A stretch of DNA of 64,000 nt from Ancylobacter mangrovi (GCF_024752355.1 NZ_JANTHZ010000003.1:1-64000), one strand, 5' to 3'. Shown: positions 44,301 through 53,926, counted from the first letter of the stretch. Numbers and translations: made by a program. Notes: generated by a model not told the origin, from the sequence alone.

Positions 44301-44628
44301 CTTCGGCGAGTATGTCGCCGGCCTGCGCTTCAAGGCGTGGCAGCCGGCTTCCGGCCTGCACCCCACCATTCCGGCACATGCACCACTTACCTTCGACATC
44401 GTCGACCTGTGGTCGAACCGATCGCTGGGGGGCTGCGTCTACCATGTGGCGCACCCGGGCGGGCGCAATTACGAGACTTTCCCGGTGAATTCCTACGAGG
44501 CCCAGGCGCGGCGTCTGGCGCGTTTCCAAGATTACGGCCACACTCCCGGCTACCTGTTCGTTCCGCCGGAAGAGCCGACGCCGGAGTTCCCCGCCACGCT
44601 CGACCTGCGGCGCCCGGCCAACATCTGA
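41317..44628 (+). CDS. Transglutaminase-like protein with DUF2126 region
   Basis: 1103 residues from ATG 41317. The N-terminal beta domain ([26 protein letters not shown]) is the transglutaminase-N module. The papain-like core carries C181 ([20 protein letters not shown]), H230 (DLHAWCEV) and D246 (GLDPTSG), all in the expected order. From about 320 onward comes the large DUF2126 region ([47 protein letters not shown]), a separate enzyme-like module resembling amidoligase/ATP-grasp associated domains. It is the first of three adjacent genes, the next with a permuted ATP-grasp and the third with another transglutaminase core. Comparative work has proposed peptide-modifying roles for such clusters; the substrate is unknown. 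Confidence 0.88.
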   Translation: MTIFASLHHVTSYKYDRPVALGPQIIRLRPAPHCRTPVKSYSLKVTPANHFVNWQQDPFGNWMARFVFPEKATEFRIEVDLIADMTVYNPFDFFVEEFAETLPFAYPPALAKELSPYLEAEDGGPLLDAYVEKVRPAEGDATVDYLVKLNQQLQSDVSYLIRMEPGVQSPDETLDLAAGSCRDSGWLLVQILRRLGLAARFVSGYLIQLKPDVKALDGPTGTEVDFTDLHAWCEVYLPGAGWVGLDPTSGLLCGESHLPLCATPNFASAAPIAGSYAADEDTRTDFEFDMRVTRVAEKPRVTLPFSDDAWAALDALGDRVDADLAAQDVRLTMGGEPTFISIDDYQGAEWNTSAVGPTKRMRADDLIRRVRKRFAPGGMMHYGQGKWYPGESLPRWTFSLYWRKDGKPIWRDADLIANESLATATVEDARLFTEGLSERLGIGNTYATPAYEDPAHWVLKEGDLPDNVDALDSKLEDPEARARLMRVFERGLGRPTGYVLPVQRWQSRSKRSWISEKWRFRRGKLFLMPGDSPVGYRLPLASLPWVPPAAYPYVNPADPMAIAGDLPDAETLHQLYRRTSVDDNQQDQVDQVLTGTGSVRTALAVEPRDGRLCVFMPPTERLEDYLELLAAIEVTAGELKLPVHIEGYTPPVDPRLNVIRVAPDPGVIEVNVHPASNWKTCVEITRDLYEEARLSRLGTEKFMVDGRHTGTGGGNHVVVGGATPADSPFLRRPDLLKSLVIYWQRHPALSYLFSGLFIGPTSQAPRIDEARHDSLYELEIAMANVPAPGTGQAPPPWLVDRLFRNLLTDVTGNTHRSEICIDKLFSPDGPTGRLGLVEFRSFEMPPDWRMSLAQQLLLRALISWFWREPQDGPLARWGTALADRFMLPHFVWSDFMDVLDDLGRAGYRFDPMWFEAQREFRFPFFGQVEHGGVSLELRQALEPWHVLGEEGAVGGTVRFVDSSVERLQARVEGLNPIRHVVTCNGRRLPLVPTGRFGEYVAGLRFKAWQPASGLHPTIPAHAPLTFDIVDLWSNRSLGGCVYHVAHPGGRNYETFPVNSYEAQARRLARFQDYGHTPGYLFVPPEEPTPEFPATLDLRRPANI

Positions 44629-44730
44629 CGGCCGGCGGCAGGAAAGCGTGAGCGCCCCTGGTTCCTCGCACGCCCACCGCCGTCCGCGCGGCCGGCCGGC
44701 GGCGGACCCCGGGCGTGGTGTGAGGGACGG

Positions 44731-47247
44731 ATGGGACGACGCAATGACCCCCGGGTGCGCACGCGCCGCTTCGAGGAGGAAGCAGTCGACGCGCTGCTGG
44801 CCGGCTACCAGCCGCTGCCCGGGGTCAATGACGAGCTGATCGACGCGGACGGGCGCCCGCGCGCGCACTGGACCTCGCTGCTCGCCTCGCTCGCCGAGAT
44901 GGGCGTCGACGAGGTCAATCGCAGCTTCGCCTCCGCCGACCGCCAGCTCTACCGCTCCGGCGTGTTCTACCGCGTCTATGGCGATCCCAATGGCGGGGAG
45001 CGGCCATGGCCGCTGTCGCACCTGCCGCTCGTCATCGACGGCGAGGAATGGCGCGCGCTGGAGCGCGGCCTGATCCAGCGCGCGCAGCTGCTCGAGGGCG
45101 TGCTGGCGGACCTCTATGGCGAGGCCAATCTCGTGCGCTCGGGCGCGCTGCCGGCGGCGGTGGTGGCCGGCAGCCCGGAATTCCTGCGCCCCATGGTCGG
45201 GGTCGACCCGCATGGCGGCAGCTTCCTGCGGATCTACGCCGCCGATCTCGGCCGCGGGCCGGACGGGCGCTGGTGGGTGCTCTCGGACCGCACCCAGTCG
45301 CCCTCGGGCGCGGGCTACGCGCTCGAGAACCGCATCGCCATCGCCCGCGCTCTGCCGGAGCTTGCGCGCTCGCTGAACGTGGTGCGCCTCGCCGGCTACT
45401 TCCAGGCGCTGCGCGCCGGGCTGACCCGGCTCGACCGCTCGGGCGAGGGCAGGGTCGGGCTGCTCACGCCCGGCCCGCTCAACGAGACCTATTTCGAACA
45501 CGCCTATCTCGCCCGCTATCTCGGCTTCGTGCTGCTGGAGGGCGAGGATCTCACGGTGCGCGACAACGTGGTCTATGTGCGCACCGTCGCCGGGCTGAAG
45601 CGGGTCGACGTGCTGCTGCGCCGCCTCGATTCCGACTTCTGCGACCCGCTGGAGCTCAACCCGCGCTCGCGGCTCGGCATTCCCGGCCTCGTGCAGGCGA
45701 TCCGCTCGGGCGGCGTCGCGGTGGCGAACGGGGTCGGCGCCGGCCTCGTCGAGGCGCCGGCGATGATGGGCTTCTATCCGCGCCTCGGCGGTCAGGTGCT
45801 GGGCGAGGACCTCGACCTGCCCAACGTCGCCACCTGGTGGTGCGGCCAGAAGGCCGAGCGCGAGCGGGTGCTCGACACGCTCGACGACCTTGTGCTGTCG
45901 CCGGCGTTCCAGCGTCCGCTGCGCGGGCTGATGGACACCGGCCCGGTGATCGGCGCCGACCTCGATCCCAAGCGCCGCGCGGCGATCGAGACCGCTATCC
46001 GCACCCGCGGCGTCGACATCGTCGGGCAGGAGGCGGTGCAGCTCTCCACCATGCCGGTCTGGCGCAACGGGCGGCTGGAGCCGCGCCCCTTCATCCTGCG
46101 TATCTTCGTCGCCGCGACCGAGAACGGCTGGAAGGTGATGCCGGGCGGCTTCTGCCGCGTCTCCGACAGCCTCGACGCGCGCGCCGTCACCATGCAGAGC
46201 GGGGGGCGCTCCGCCGACGTCTGGGTGCTGGACGGCCATCCCACCGACCAGATCACGCTGCTGACCAAGACCGGGCAGAGCGAGATCCGGCGCCAGACCG
46301 GGCCGCTGCCGAGCCGCGCCGCCGACAATTTCTACTGGCTCGGGCGCTATCTGGAGCGCGCCGAGACCACGCTGCGGCTGCTGCGCACGCTGGTCGGCCG
46401 GCTCTCCTCCTCGGCCGAGGGGGGCGAGGCCTCGGTCACCAAGCTGATCGGCCTGCTGCAGTCCTGGGGCTCGATCCCCGAGGACCTCGCCCGCACCCGC
46501 CCGGCGCGGCACGCGCTGGCGGCGCTGACCCGCAGCGACCTGCCGGGCGCGCTGCCCAACATCATCGACGCGGCGCGCCAGACCGCCGCCGTGATCCGCG
46601 ACCGCCTCTCGCCCGACGCCTGGCGCACCCTCGCCGACCTGGTGGCGATGACGCAGGAGCCGGTGCCCGCCGCCGGCAGCGCCCAGGCCGACGCCTATGA
46701 GCGTTCAGACCGGGCTCTGCGCGCGCTCGCCGCCTTCTCCGGCCTCGCCTCGGAGAACATGAACCGGCTGGCGGGCTGGCGCTTCCTCGACCTCGGCCGG
46801 CGCATCGAGCGCGGCATCGCGACCTGCCGCTTCGCCCGCGCCCTGGTCGGCGAGAGCCCGACCGCCGGCACGCTCGACGTGCTGCTGGAGCTGTGCGACA
46901 GCCAGATCACCTATCGCTCGCGCTACGTGATGGTGGAAAGCCGCGCGCCGGTGCTGGACCTCGTGCTGCTGGACCCGGTCAATCCGCGCGCGCTGGCGTT
47001 CCAGATCGACGCCATCATGGCCCATCTCGACGCGCTGCCGGGGCATCTGGGCGACGAGCCGCCCCCGCCGGAGGAGCGCCTCGCCGCGCGCCTCGTCGCC
47101 TCGATGAAGGCGTTCGACGCCGGCGAGTTCGACGACGAGCGGCTGCGCCAGCTCGAGGGCCAGCTCATGGAGCTCTCCAACGACGTGGCGGAGCGCTATT
47201 TCATCCACCACTCGCCGGTGGAGACGCCGTGGGACCTCATGGCATGA
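44731..47247 (+). CDS. Fusion of circularly permuted type-2 ATP-grasp and alpha-E domain
   Basis: 838 residues. The first about 480 residues match permuted ATP-grasp proteins (LAGYQPLPGVNDELIDADGRPRAHW, RSGVFYRVYGDP, PHGGSFLRIYAADLGRGPDGRWWVLSDRTQSPSGAGYALENR). From about 530 onward, RAADNFYWLGRYLERAETTLRLLRTLVGRL begins an alpha-E domain, an all-helical module usually encoded by a separate gene. Here the two are fused, showing that they work on the same substrate. ATP-grasp enzymes join an acid to an amine using ATP. It overlaps the next gene by ATGA at 47244-47247. Confidence 0.88.
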   Translation: MGRRNDPRVRTRRFEEEAVDALLAGYQPLPGVNDELIDADGRPRAHWTSLLASLAEMGVDEVNRSFASADRQLYRSGVFYRVYGDPNGGERPWPLSHLPLVIDGEEWRALERGLIQRAQLLEGVLADLYGEANLVRSGALPAAVVAGSPEFLRPMVGVDPHGGSFLRIYAADLGRGPDGRWWVLSDRTQSPSGAGYALENRIAIARALPELARSLNVVRLAGYFQALRAGLTRLDRSGEGRVGLLTPGPLNETYFEHAYLARYLGFVLLEGEDLTVRDNVVYVRTVAGLKRVDVLLRRLDSDFCDPLELNPRSRLGIPGLVQAIRSGGVAVANGVGAGLVEAPAMMGFYPRLGGQVLGEDLDLPNVATWWCGQKAERERVLDTLDDLVLSPAFQRPLRGLMDTGPVIGADLDPKRRAAIETAIRTRGVDIVGQEAVQLSTMPVWRNGRLEPRPFILRIFVAATENGWKVMPGGFCRVSDSLDARAVTMQSGGRSADVWVLDGHPTDQITLLTKTGQSEIRRQTGPLPSRAADNFYWLGRYLERAETTLRLLRTLVGRLSSSAEGGEASVTKLIGLLQSWGSIPEDLARTRPARHALAALTRSDLPGALPNIIDAARQTAAVIRDRLSPDAWRTLADLVAMTQEPVPAAGSAQADAYERSDRALRALAAFSGLASENMNRLAGWRFLDLGRRIERGIATCRFARALVGESPTAGTLDVLLELCDSQITYRSRYVMVESRAPVLDLVLLDPVNPRALAFQIDAIMAHLDALPGHLGDEPPPPEERLAARLVASMKAFDAGEFDDERLRQLEGQLMELSNDVAERYFIHHSPVETPWDLMA

Positions 47248-48149
47248 TGTACGACATTCACCAGACCACCGCCTATTCCTATGCCCACCCGGTGCCGGTG
47301 GCGCGGCACGTGGTGCGCATGGTGCCGGTCGAGCGGGCGCGCCAGCGGGTGATCGTCAGCCATATCAGCGTCGAGCCCGAGCCGACGGAATGGACCGAGA
47401 CGCGCGACTTCTTCGGCAACAAGACGCTGCATATCCGCATCGACACGCCCCATACCGACTTCAAGGTCCACACCCGCGCGCGGGTGCTGGTCGAGCCGGA
47501 GCCAGCGCGCGAGCCGGAGGCCTCCCCCGCCTGGGAGGAGGTGCGCGAGATGGCGGCCGCGAGCGACGACCTCACCGCCGCCTCGCCCGCCCACCACATC
47601 TATCCCAGCCCCGCCGTCGTGCTCAGCCCGCCGATCACCGACTGGGCGGCGCAGAGCTTTGCCGCCGGCCGGCCGATGCTGGCCGCCGCGATCGAGCTGA
47701 TGCACCGGCTGCATGACGAGTTCACCTATGATTCGCGCGCGACCGACGTCTCCACGCCCGCGCTGGAGGCGTTCGAGATGCGCGCCGGGGTGTGCCAGGA
47801 CTTCGCGCACATCATGATCGCGGGACTGCGCGGGCTCGGCCTTCCGGCGGCCTATGTCAGCGGCTTCCTGCGCACCGAGCCGCCGCCGGGCGAGGAGCGG
47901 CTGCAGGGCGCCGACGCCACCCATGCCTGGGTGATGGTGTGGTGCGGGCCGGAGATCGGCTGGCAGGGGCTCGATCCCACCAACGCGCTGCTGGTCTCGA
48001 CCGACCATGTCGTGCTGGCGGTCGGGCGCGACTATGCCGATGTCGCACCGATCGGCGGGGTGCTGCTCGGCTCGGGCCGGCAGAAGCTCGACGTCGCGGT
48101 CGACGTGATCCCGATCGACATGCCGGACGCGAGCGCGCCCGTGGTCTGA
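47244..48149 (+). CDS. Transglutaminase-like cysteine protein (short form)
   Basis: 301 residues from ATG 47244, overlapping the upstream stop. N-terminal beta domain (MMYDIHQTTAYSYAHPVPVARHVVRMVP), then core C184 (RAGVCQDFAHIMIAGLRGLGLPAAYVSGFL), H227 (DATHAWVMVWCG) and D244 (QGLDPTN), a complete Cys-His-Asp triad. Bacterial proteins of this type act as peptidases, amidases or transferases rather than true protein cross-linkers. It is the third member of the coupled cluster with the DUF2126 transglutaminase and the ATP-grasp-alpha-E fusion. No signal peptide, so presumably cytoplasmic. Confidence 0.9.
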   Translation: MMYDIHQTTAYSYAHPVPVARHVVRMVPVERARQRVIVSHISVEPEPTEWTETRDFFGNKTLHIRIDTPHTDFKVHTRARVLVEPEPAREPEASPAWEEVREMAAASDDLTAASPAHHIYPSPAVVLSPPITDWAAQSFAAGRPMLAAAIELMHRLHDEFTYDSRATDVSTPALEAFEMRAGVCQDFAHIMIAGLRGLGLPAAYVSGFLRTEPPPGEERLQGADATHAWVMVWCGPEIGWQGLDPTNALLVSTDHVVLAVGRDYADVAPIGGVLLGSGRQKLDVAVDVIPIDMPDASAPVV

Positions 48150-48277
48150 CGCGACCATCGTCTGGCGTGGGGACCGCATTCGCGATTCAACCGGACACCA
48201 AAGCACTCTAGACATAGACGAGCAGGAAACCCGAATCGCCCCGGCGCGGCGCGCCCGGCGACAGAGCGCGAGCCGCC

Positions 48278-49636
48278 ATGACCGAAGCCGCCCCGCAGGA
48301 CGCACGGCCCGCCGCAGCCGAGGAGGATGACGGCTTCCTCGCCAGCCTCGCGGTCTATCTGCGCCCGCGGGTGCTCATCGTCATCCTGCTCGGCTTCTCC
48401 TCCGGCCTGCCGCTGGCGCTGTCGGGCGCGACGCTGACCATCTGGATGGCCGAGGCGAAGGTGAATCTCGGCACGATCGGCCTCTTCGCGCTGGTCGGCG
48501 TGCCCTACAATTTCAAGTTCGTCTGGGCGCCGCTGGTCGACGCGCTCGACGTGCCGCTGCTCGGGCGGTGGCTGGGGCGCCGGCGCGGCTGGCTGGTCTT
48601 CACCCAATTGCTGCTCGCGGTCGCCATCGCCTGGCTCGGCTTCCAGGATCCGGTCCTGGCGCCCTGGCACGTCGCGCTGGGGGCGCTGCTGGTCGCCACC
48701 GCCTCGGCGACGCAGGACATCGTGGTCGACGCCTTCCGCGTCGAGAGCCTCGAGACGCGCGAGCAGGCGGCCGGCATGGCGGGCTACGTCGCCGCCTACC
48801 GGGTCGGCATGCTGGCGTCGGGCGCGGGCGTCGTGCTGCTGGTGGCGTGGTTCGAGGTGCTCGGCGCGCCGCATGCGGATGTCTGGTTCTACGGCTATCT
48901 CGCCGCGGCGCTGATGGTCGGCGTCGGGCTCGTCGCCTCCCTGCTGGCGACGGAACCGGCGGGCGAGCCGGTGATCTCGCACGAGGTGAACGTGTTCCGG
49001 CGCATCGCGCAGACGGCGGCCGGCGCGTTCGGCGCGTTCCTCTCCCGCCACAGCGCCATCGCCATCCTCGCCTTCGTGGTGCTGTTCAAGTTCTGCGACG
49101 CCTTCGCCGGGGTGCTGACCGGGGCCTTCGTCATCGACATCGGCTTCGACAAGGCGGCCTATGCCGGCATCGTCAAGGGCGTCGGCTTCGCGGCGGCGCT
49201 GCTCGGGGGCTTCGCCGGCGGGATGATCGCGCGGGCGCTGCCGCTTTCCACCAGCCTGTGGATCGCCGGCGTGCTGCAGATGGCCTCCAACCTCGTCTTC
49301 TCCTGGCAGGCCTGGGTCGGGGTCGATCTCGGCGCGCTGACGCTGACCATCGTGGTCGAGAACTTCACCGGCGCCATCGGCACGGTGATCTTCGTCGCCT
49401 ACATCTCCGCGCTGTGCGGCGACCGCGCCCACACCGCCACGCAGTATGCGCTGCTGACGGCGCTGGCGGCGGTGGGCCGCACCTTCCTCGCCTCCGGCGC
49501 CGGCTTCATCGCCGAGGAGACCGGCTGGATCGCCTTCTTCGCCGTCACGGCGCTGGCGGCGCTGCCGGGGCTCGCCCTGCTGGCCTATCTGCAGGCGCGC
49601 GGCCATTTCCGCGAACTGGCCGGCGCGGGCAGATAG
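48278..49636 (+). CDS. ampG: AmpG-like MFS permease
   Basis: 452 residues with about 12-14 hydrophobic spans. LLGFSSGLPLALSGATLTIWMAEAKVNLGTIGLFALVGVPYNFKFVWAPLVDAL is highly characteristic of the AmpG family, followed by LGRRRGWLVFTQ and SATQDIVVDAFRVE. AmpG imports anhydromuropeptides from cell-wall turnover for recycling and links to beta-lactamase induction. The gene stands 128 bp downstream of the transglutaminase cluster, perhaps by chance. Cargo other than muropeptides cannot be excluded. Confidence 0.85.
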   Translation: MTEAAPQDARPAAAEEDDGFLASLAVYLRPRVLIVILLGFSSGLPLALSGATLTIWMAEAKVNLGTIGLFALVGVPYNFKFVWAPLVDALDVPLLGRWLGRRRGWLVFTQLLLAVAIAWLGFQDPVLAPWHVALGALLVATASATQDIVVDAFRVESLETREQAAGMAGYVAAYRVGMLASGAGVVLLVAWFEVLGAPHADVWFYGYLAAALMVGVGLVASLLATEPAGEPVISHEVNVFRRIAQTAAGAFGAFLSRHSAIAILAFVVLFKFCDAFAGVLTGAFVIDIGFDKAAYAGIVKGVGFAAALLGGFAGGMIARALPLSTSLWIAGVLQMASNLVFSWQAWVGVDLGALTLTIVVENFTGAIGTVIFVAYISALCGDRAHTATQYALLTALAAVGRTFLASGAGFIAEETGWIAFFAVTALAALPGLALLAYLQARGHFRELAGAGR

Positions 49637-49667
49637 GCCCCGGTCTTTCCGCCGCCCGCCGCCCCGC

Positions 49668-50840
49668 TCAGAACACCGTCGCCGTCGGCAGGCCGAGCGC
49701 GCTCGCCCCGGCATAGAGCGATTGCGGGCCGGACTGCAGCGGATGGTAGCGCGCGCCCTGGATGTCGCGGAAGCGCCGCTCCAGCGCCGCCGAGCGGTAG
49801 AAGGACTGCCCGCCCGCGACCTCCATGGCGAGCTCGACGGCCTTGATGGCGTGCTGCGCGACCAGCGTCCGCCCGATCATGACCTCGTTCACCGTGTCCG
49901 CCGAGGGCGCGTTGAGCGCGATCTGGTCGAGCATCCAGCGATGGGCGAGCTGGGCCGCCCGCAGCTCCGTGTCCATCCGCCCGGCGAGGGCGACGTCGGG
50001 CTGCGCCTTCCGCGCGGCGAGGGAGACGGCGATGTCGCGCGCGCTTTCCGCCACGCCGACATAGACCGAGTAGATCAGCGGAAGCGCGATGGTGGCGATG
50101 ATCTGGAACACCGGATGCCACTCGCCGGCCTTGCGGGTGAAGGCGACGCTGGCGTCGGGAATGAGCAGATTGTCGATCACCACGTCGTTCGAGCCGGTGC
50201 CGCGCATGCCGAGCGTGTGCCAGGTATCCTCGATATGCACGCCGGGCGACTTCATCGGCACGCCGAAATGGACGACGGAACGGCCGCCCTGCTCATCCTC
50301 GTGGATGGCCCCGGTCATCAGGATGTCGCCGGCCTCGGCGCCGGAGGTGAAGATCTTGCGGGCGGTGACGCGGTAGCCGCCGTCCACCTTCTCGGCCCGG
50401 CCCGAGCCGCCGATCCAGTCGGAGCCGCCGGAGGAGAGCAGCATCAGCCGCTCGCTGGCGATCCGCTTCAGCAGCGGCTCGACGGCGGCGACCTTCTGGT
50501 GCCGCCAGCGCCAGGCCGGAATGGCGACCTGGTGCGTGTGCATGGAGAAGGCGAGCGCGGTGGAGCCGCAGGCACGGGCGAGCACGCGCAGCATCTCGGC
50601 GAGCTCGGGAATCTCCGCGCCGCCGCCGCCGAGCTCGCGCGGCACGCCGGCCTCCCGCAGCCCCGCCTTCTTCAGCAGGGCGTAGTTCTCGGCGACGAAG
50701 ACCTCGTCCTGGTCGACCGTTGCGGCGTGCGCGGCGATCTCCGGCGCCAGGCGGTGCGCGATCGCCACCACGTCGACGGGCGGTTCGGGGTGGTGATCGA
50801 TGGGCGACAGGGGCGTTTCCGATACCGTTCTTAGGGACAT
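49668..50840 (-). CDS. Acyl-CoA dehydrogenase-like flavoprotein
   Basis: 390 residues from ATG 50840 (GGAGGGTGCC upstream). Acyl-CoA dehydrogenase fold: N-terminal helices with AENYALLKKAGLREAGVPRELGGGGAEI, FAD-contact FTSGAEAGDILMTGAI and a C-terminal helical bundle (SLYAGASALGLPTATVF). The catalytic Glu of true acyl-CoA dehydrogenases could not be identified, so it may be a monooxygenase-type member such as the desulfurization or hydroxylase group. It diverges from an HxlR-type regulator with a small palindrome between them, indicating inducible expression, possibly for degradation of an aromatic or sulfur compound. Confidence 0.82.
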   Translation of the reverse strand: MSLRTVSETPLSPIDHHPEPPVDVVAIAHRLAPEIAAHAATVDQDEVFVAENYALLKKAGLREAGVPRELGGGGAEIPELAEMLRVLARACGSTALAFSMHTHQVAIPAWRWRHQKVAAVEPLLKRIASERLMLLSSGGSDWIGGSGRAEKVDGGYRVTARKIFTSGAEAGDILMTGAIHEDEQGGRSVVHFGVPMKSPGVHIEDTWHTLGMRGTGSNDVVIDNLLIPDASVAFTRKAGEWHPVFQIIATIALPLIYSVYVGVAESARDIAVSLAARKAQPDVALAGRMDTELRAAQLAHRWMLDQIALNAPSADTVNEVMIGRTLVAQHAIKAVELAMEVAGGQSFYRSAALERRFRDIQGARYHPLQSGPQSLYAGASALGLPTATVF

Positions 50841-50893
50841 GGCACCCTCCAAGGTGTGACGCCCGAGGATCGCGCCGCCACCGGGGAGGGGTC

Positions 50894-50907
50894 CAGTTCA
50901 GCAACTG
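50894..50907. promoter_or_regulatory. Short inverted repeat between flavoprotein and hxlR-type genes
   Basis: CAGTT-CAGC-AACTG lies in the 136-bp divergent gap, flanked by a looser CCAGT...ACTGG repeat. It is a reasonable but weak candidate for HxlR binding. Confidence 0.35.
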
Positions 50908-50976
50908 TACTGGCGACGTTTCCCGCCGCCCGCCGATCGGATACGATGGAGCGGCACGAGACGGTCAGGTGTCGAG

Positions 50977-51669
50977 ATGGAAGAGCGCGGCAGTTACGGC
51001 CAGTTCTGTCCGGTGGCGATGGCTTCGGAAATCCTGTGCAGCCGCTGGACCACGCTGGTCCTGCGCGAACTCCTGTGCGGCAGCACGCGGTTCAACGATC
51101 TCCGGCGCGGCGTGCCGAAGATGTCGCCGGCGCTGCTGTCCAAGCGGCTCAAGGAGCTGCAGCAGGCCGACGTGATCACGGTCTCGCGCCGGCCCAACGG
51201 CTCGGTCGAGTATCACCTGTCCGAATCCGGCGAGGAGCTGCGCCCGCTCATCATGGGGCTCGGAAGCTGGGCGCAGAGCTGGATCGAATCGCGGCTGTCG
51301 CTGAAGAACCTCGATCCCTCGCTGCTGATGTGGGACATGCGCCGCAACATCGATCTTCAGCTCATGCCGGCCCGGCGCTGCACGATACAGTTTCTGTACC
51401 CCGAGCTGACGCCCTCGCAGAAGCGGTGGTGGCTGGTGGTCGAGGGCGGTGCGGTGGACCTGTGCAATTTCGATCCCGGCCACCAGCTCGACCTCTTGGT
51501 GACGAGCTCGCTGCGGTCCATGACGGCGATCTGGATGGGAGTGAGCACCATCCGCAAGGAAGAGGAAAGCGGCGAGCTCGAGATCGACGGCGACCCGGCG
51601 CTGGCCCGCTCCATGCAGCAATGGCTGGGGCTGAGCCCCTTCGCCCATCAGCCGCGGCGGGTGACCTGA
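50977..51669 (+). CDS. HxlR family transcriptional regulator with extra C-terminal domain
   Basis: 230 residues. Winged helix with the HxlR signature: CPVAMASEILCSRWTTLVLRELLCGSTRFNDLRRGVPKMSPALLSKRLKELQQADVI and the wing RRPNGSVEYHLSESGEEL. The family is usually 110-130 residues; here about 100 more form an alpha/beta domain (SQKRWWLVVEGGAVDLCNFDPGHQLDLLVTSSLRSMTAIW) resembling SCP2-like lipid-binding folds, which could sense a hydrophobic ligand. C11 and C21 in the N-terminal region may be redox sensitive. Divergent from, and probably regulating, the flavoprotein at 49668. Confidence 0.85.
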   Translation: MEERGSYGQFCPVAMASEILCSRWTTLVLRELLCGSTRFNDLRRGVPKMSPALLSKRLKELQQADVITVSRRPNGSVEYHLSESGEELRPLIMGLGSWAQSWIESRLSLKNLDPSLLMWDMRRNIDLQLMPARRCTIQFLYPELTPSQKRWWLVVEGGAVDLCNFDPGHQLDLLVTSSLRSMTAIWMGVSTIRKEEESGELEIDGDPALARSMQQWLGLSPFAHQPRRVT

Positions 51670-51673
51670 GCGG

Positions 51674-52279
51674 CTAGAGGCTGGTGCGGGCGCGAATGGC
51701 GGCGGCGAGGGTGCCTTCGTCGAGATAGTCGAGCTCGCCGCCCACCGGCACGCCATGGGCGAGGCGCGTGACCTTCACCCCCGACTCGCGCAGCAGGTCG
51801 GTCACGTAATGGGCGGTGGTCTGCCCGTCGACCGTCCCGCCGAGCGCGAGCAGCACTTCCTTGATCGCGCCCTCGTGCACGCGCCCGACCAGCGAGGCGA
51901 GGTTCAGGTCGTCCGGCCCGATGCCGTCGAGCGGCGACAGCGTGCCCCCGAGCACGTGGTAACGTGCGTTCAGCGCCCCGGCCCGCTCCAGTGCCCACAG
52001 GTCGGACACGTCGGCGACGACGACCAGCAGGTTCGGGTCGCGTGTGTCGTCGGTGCAGATCGAGCACGGGTCGCGTACGTCCACATTGCCGCAGACCCGG
52101 CAGGTCGCGATCTTGCCCAGCACGTCCTCCATCGCCGACGCCAGCGGGCCCATGAGCTGCTCGCGCTTCTTGATGAGCTGCAGCGCGGCGCGGCGCGCCG
52201 AGCGCGGGCCGAGCCCCGGGACCCGGGCCAGGAGACTGATCAGGCGTTCGATTTCGGGACCGGCGACGGCACGCGGCAT
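51674..52279 (-). CDS. recR: Recombination mediator RecR
   Basis: 201 residues, the family length. The N-terminal HhH region [28 protein letters not shown], zinc finger [16 protein letters not shown] (four Cys, the third and fourth DPCSIC), Toprim domain with [14 protein letters not shown] and [16 protein letters not shown], and C-terminal [20 protein letters not shown] are all diagnostic. RecR loads RecA with RecF and RecO at gapped DNA. It is usually preceded by dnaX and ybaB; those are not upstream here, so the gene stands alone between HxlR and the antiporter. It faces the hxlR-type gene tail to tail, with 4 bp between stops. Confidence 0.96.
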   Translation of the reverse strand: MPRAVAGPEIERLISLLARVPGLGPRSARRAALQLIKKREQLMGPLASAMEDVLGKIATCRVCGNVDVRDPCSICTDDTRDPNLLVVVADVSDLWALERAGALNARYHVLGGTLSPLDGIGPDDLNLASLVGRVHEGAIKEVLLALGGTVDGQTTAHYVTDLLRESGVKVTRLAHGVPVGGELDYLDEGTLAAAIRARTSL

Positions 52280-52489
52280 GGCATCCTCACGGCCGGCGAC
52301 GTCCCGGCGGGTTCCGGTCTAGCGCACCGGGGCGCGCGGCGCCAAGCGCCACATTCGCTCGCATGTGCCTCGTTCGGCCTGCCGGACGGGCAATCACATC
52401 GCCAGCAGTGAAATCCGGTTTCGCTCGACACCGCGGTGGGGCGTTGATAACCGGGAGGCAACGGATAAGAGAGCCTCCGGGGAGAACCG

Positions 52490-53926
52490 ATGACGACGAC
52501 GAAAGCCGCCGCCAGAGCCGCCGTATTCCTTGCCGCCATTCTGTCATTCGCGGCGCCGGCGCACGCGGCGGAAGGCGCCGGCATCGACGGAGCCGCCCTC
52601 TCGCTCGCCTGGGGCATTCCCTTCGCCGGCATGCTGCTGTCGATCGCGGTCGTCCCGCTGCTCGCCGGCAATTTCTGGCATCACCACTATGGCAAGGTGG
52701 CGCTGTTCTGGGCGCTGGCCTTCCTCGTGCCGTTCACGCTTACCTTCGGCACCGGCACCGCGAGCTACGAGGTGGTGCACGCCGCGCTGCTCGAATACCT
52801 GCCCTTCATCATCCTGCTGTTCACGCTGTTCACCATCTCGGGCGGCATCCTGCTCACCGGCAACCTGCGCGGCAGCCCGGAGGTGAACACGGTGATGCTG
52901 GCGATCGGCACGGTGCTGGCGAGCGTCATCGGCACCACCGGCGCCTCGATGGTGCTGATCCGCCCGCTGCTGCGCGCCAATGACGAGCGGCGCTACAACG
53001 TGCACACGGTGGTGTTCTTCATCTTCCTGGTGTCGAACATCGGCGGCTCGCTGACGCCGCTGGGCGATCCCCCGCTGTTCCTCGGCTTCCTGAAGGGCGT
53101 CGGCTTCTTCTGGACCACCGAGCACCTGTTCCACGACACGGCGCTGATCGCCGTCATCCTGCTGCTGTGCTTCTACCTGCTGGACCGCTACTTCTACGCC
53201 CGCGAGGAGAAGCTGCCGCCGAAGGAGGACCCGACGCCGGACACCGAGCGGCTCGGCCTTCGCGGCCTGCGCAACCTGCCGCTGATCCTCGGGGTGATCG
53301 CCGCCATCCTGATGAGCGCGCTGTGGCAGCCGGGCATCGAGTTCAACATCCTCGGCACCCACCTGTCGCTGCCCTCGCTCGTGCGCGACGTGCTGCTGCT
53401 GGTCTTCGCCGGCATCTCGATGTGGATCACGCCGGCCTTCATCCGCGAGCGCAACGGCTTCGACTGGGAGCCGATCCGCGAGGTGGCCAAGCTGTTCGCG
53501 GCGATCTTCCTCACCATCATTCCGGTGATCGCCATCCTCAAGGCGGGCATGGACGGCGCGCTTTCGCCGCTCGTCGCCCTCGTCACCGGGGCGGCGGGCG
53601 AGCCCTTCAATGCCGGCTATTTCTGGATGACCGGCCTGCTGTCGGGCTTCCTCGACAATGCGCCGACCTATCTCGTCTTCTTCAACCTCGCCGGCGGCGA
53701 CGCGGCGACGCTGATGGAGAAATACGCCACCACGCTGGAGGCGATCTCGGCCGGCGCGGTGTTCATGGGCGCGCTGACCTATATCGGCAACGCGCCGAAC
53801 TTCATGGTGCTGGCCATCGCCCGCAGCCGCGGCGTCGCCATGCCGAGCTTCTTCGGCTACATGGCCTGGTCGTGCCTGTTCCTGCTGCCGTGCTTCGCGC
53901 TGCTGACCTGGCTCTACTTCCTGTAG
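52490..53926 (+). CDS. Sodium:proton antiporter (NhaD/ArsB-type ion transporter)
   Basis: 478 residues with about 11-13 hydrophobic segments after an apparent signal-anchor (AAVFLAAILSFAAPAHA). LTGNLRGSPEVNTVMLAIGTVLASVIGTTGASMVLIRPLLRAN is typical of the ion-transporter superfamily, and NIGGSLTPLGDPPLFLGFLKGV matches the NhaD-like antiporters. The C-terminal LSGFLDNAPTYLVFFNLAGGD repeats the same TSG-like core, giving an inverted-repeat topology. It would exchange Na+ for protons. A citrate or arsenite pump role is less likely. Confidence 0.85.
   Translation: MTTTKAAARAAVFLAAILSFAAPAHAAEGAGIDGAALSLAWGIPFAGMLLSIAVVPLLAGNFWHHHYGKVALFWALAFLVPFTLTFGTGTASYEVVHAALLEYLPFIILLFTLFTISGGILLTGNLRGSPEVNTVMLAIGTVLASVIGTTGASMVLIRPLLRANDERRYNVHTVVFFIFLVSNIGGSLTPLGDPPLFLGFLKGVGFFWTTEHLFHDTALIAVILLLCFYLLDRYFYAREEKLPPKEDPTPDTERLGLRGLRNLPLILGVIAAILMSALWQPGIEFNILGTHLSLPSLVRDVLLLVFAGISMWITPAFIRERNGFDWEPIREVAKLFAAIFLTIIPVIAILKAGMDGALSPLVALVTGAAGEPFNAGYFWMTGLLSGFLDNAPTYLVFFNLAGGDAATLMEKYATTLEAISAGAVFMGALTYIGNAPNFMVLAIARSRGVAMPSFFGYMAWSCLFLLPCFALLTWLYFL

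Noticed and set aside
41122-46512. 1796-residue open frame on the minus strand
   Set aside because: It is antisense to two well-supported genes. It consists of His/Asp/Gly/Arg-rich low-complexity sequence produced by GC-rich third positions, with no recognisable domain.
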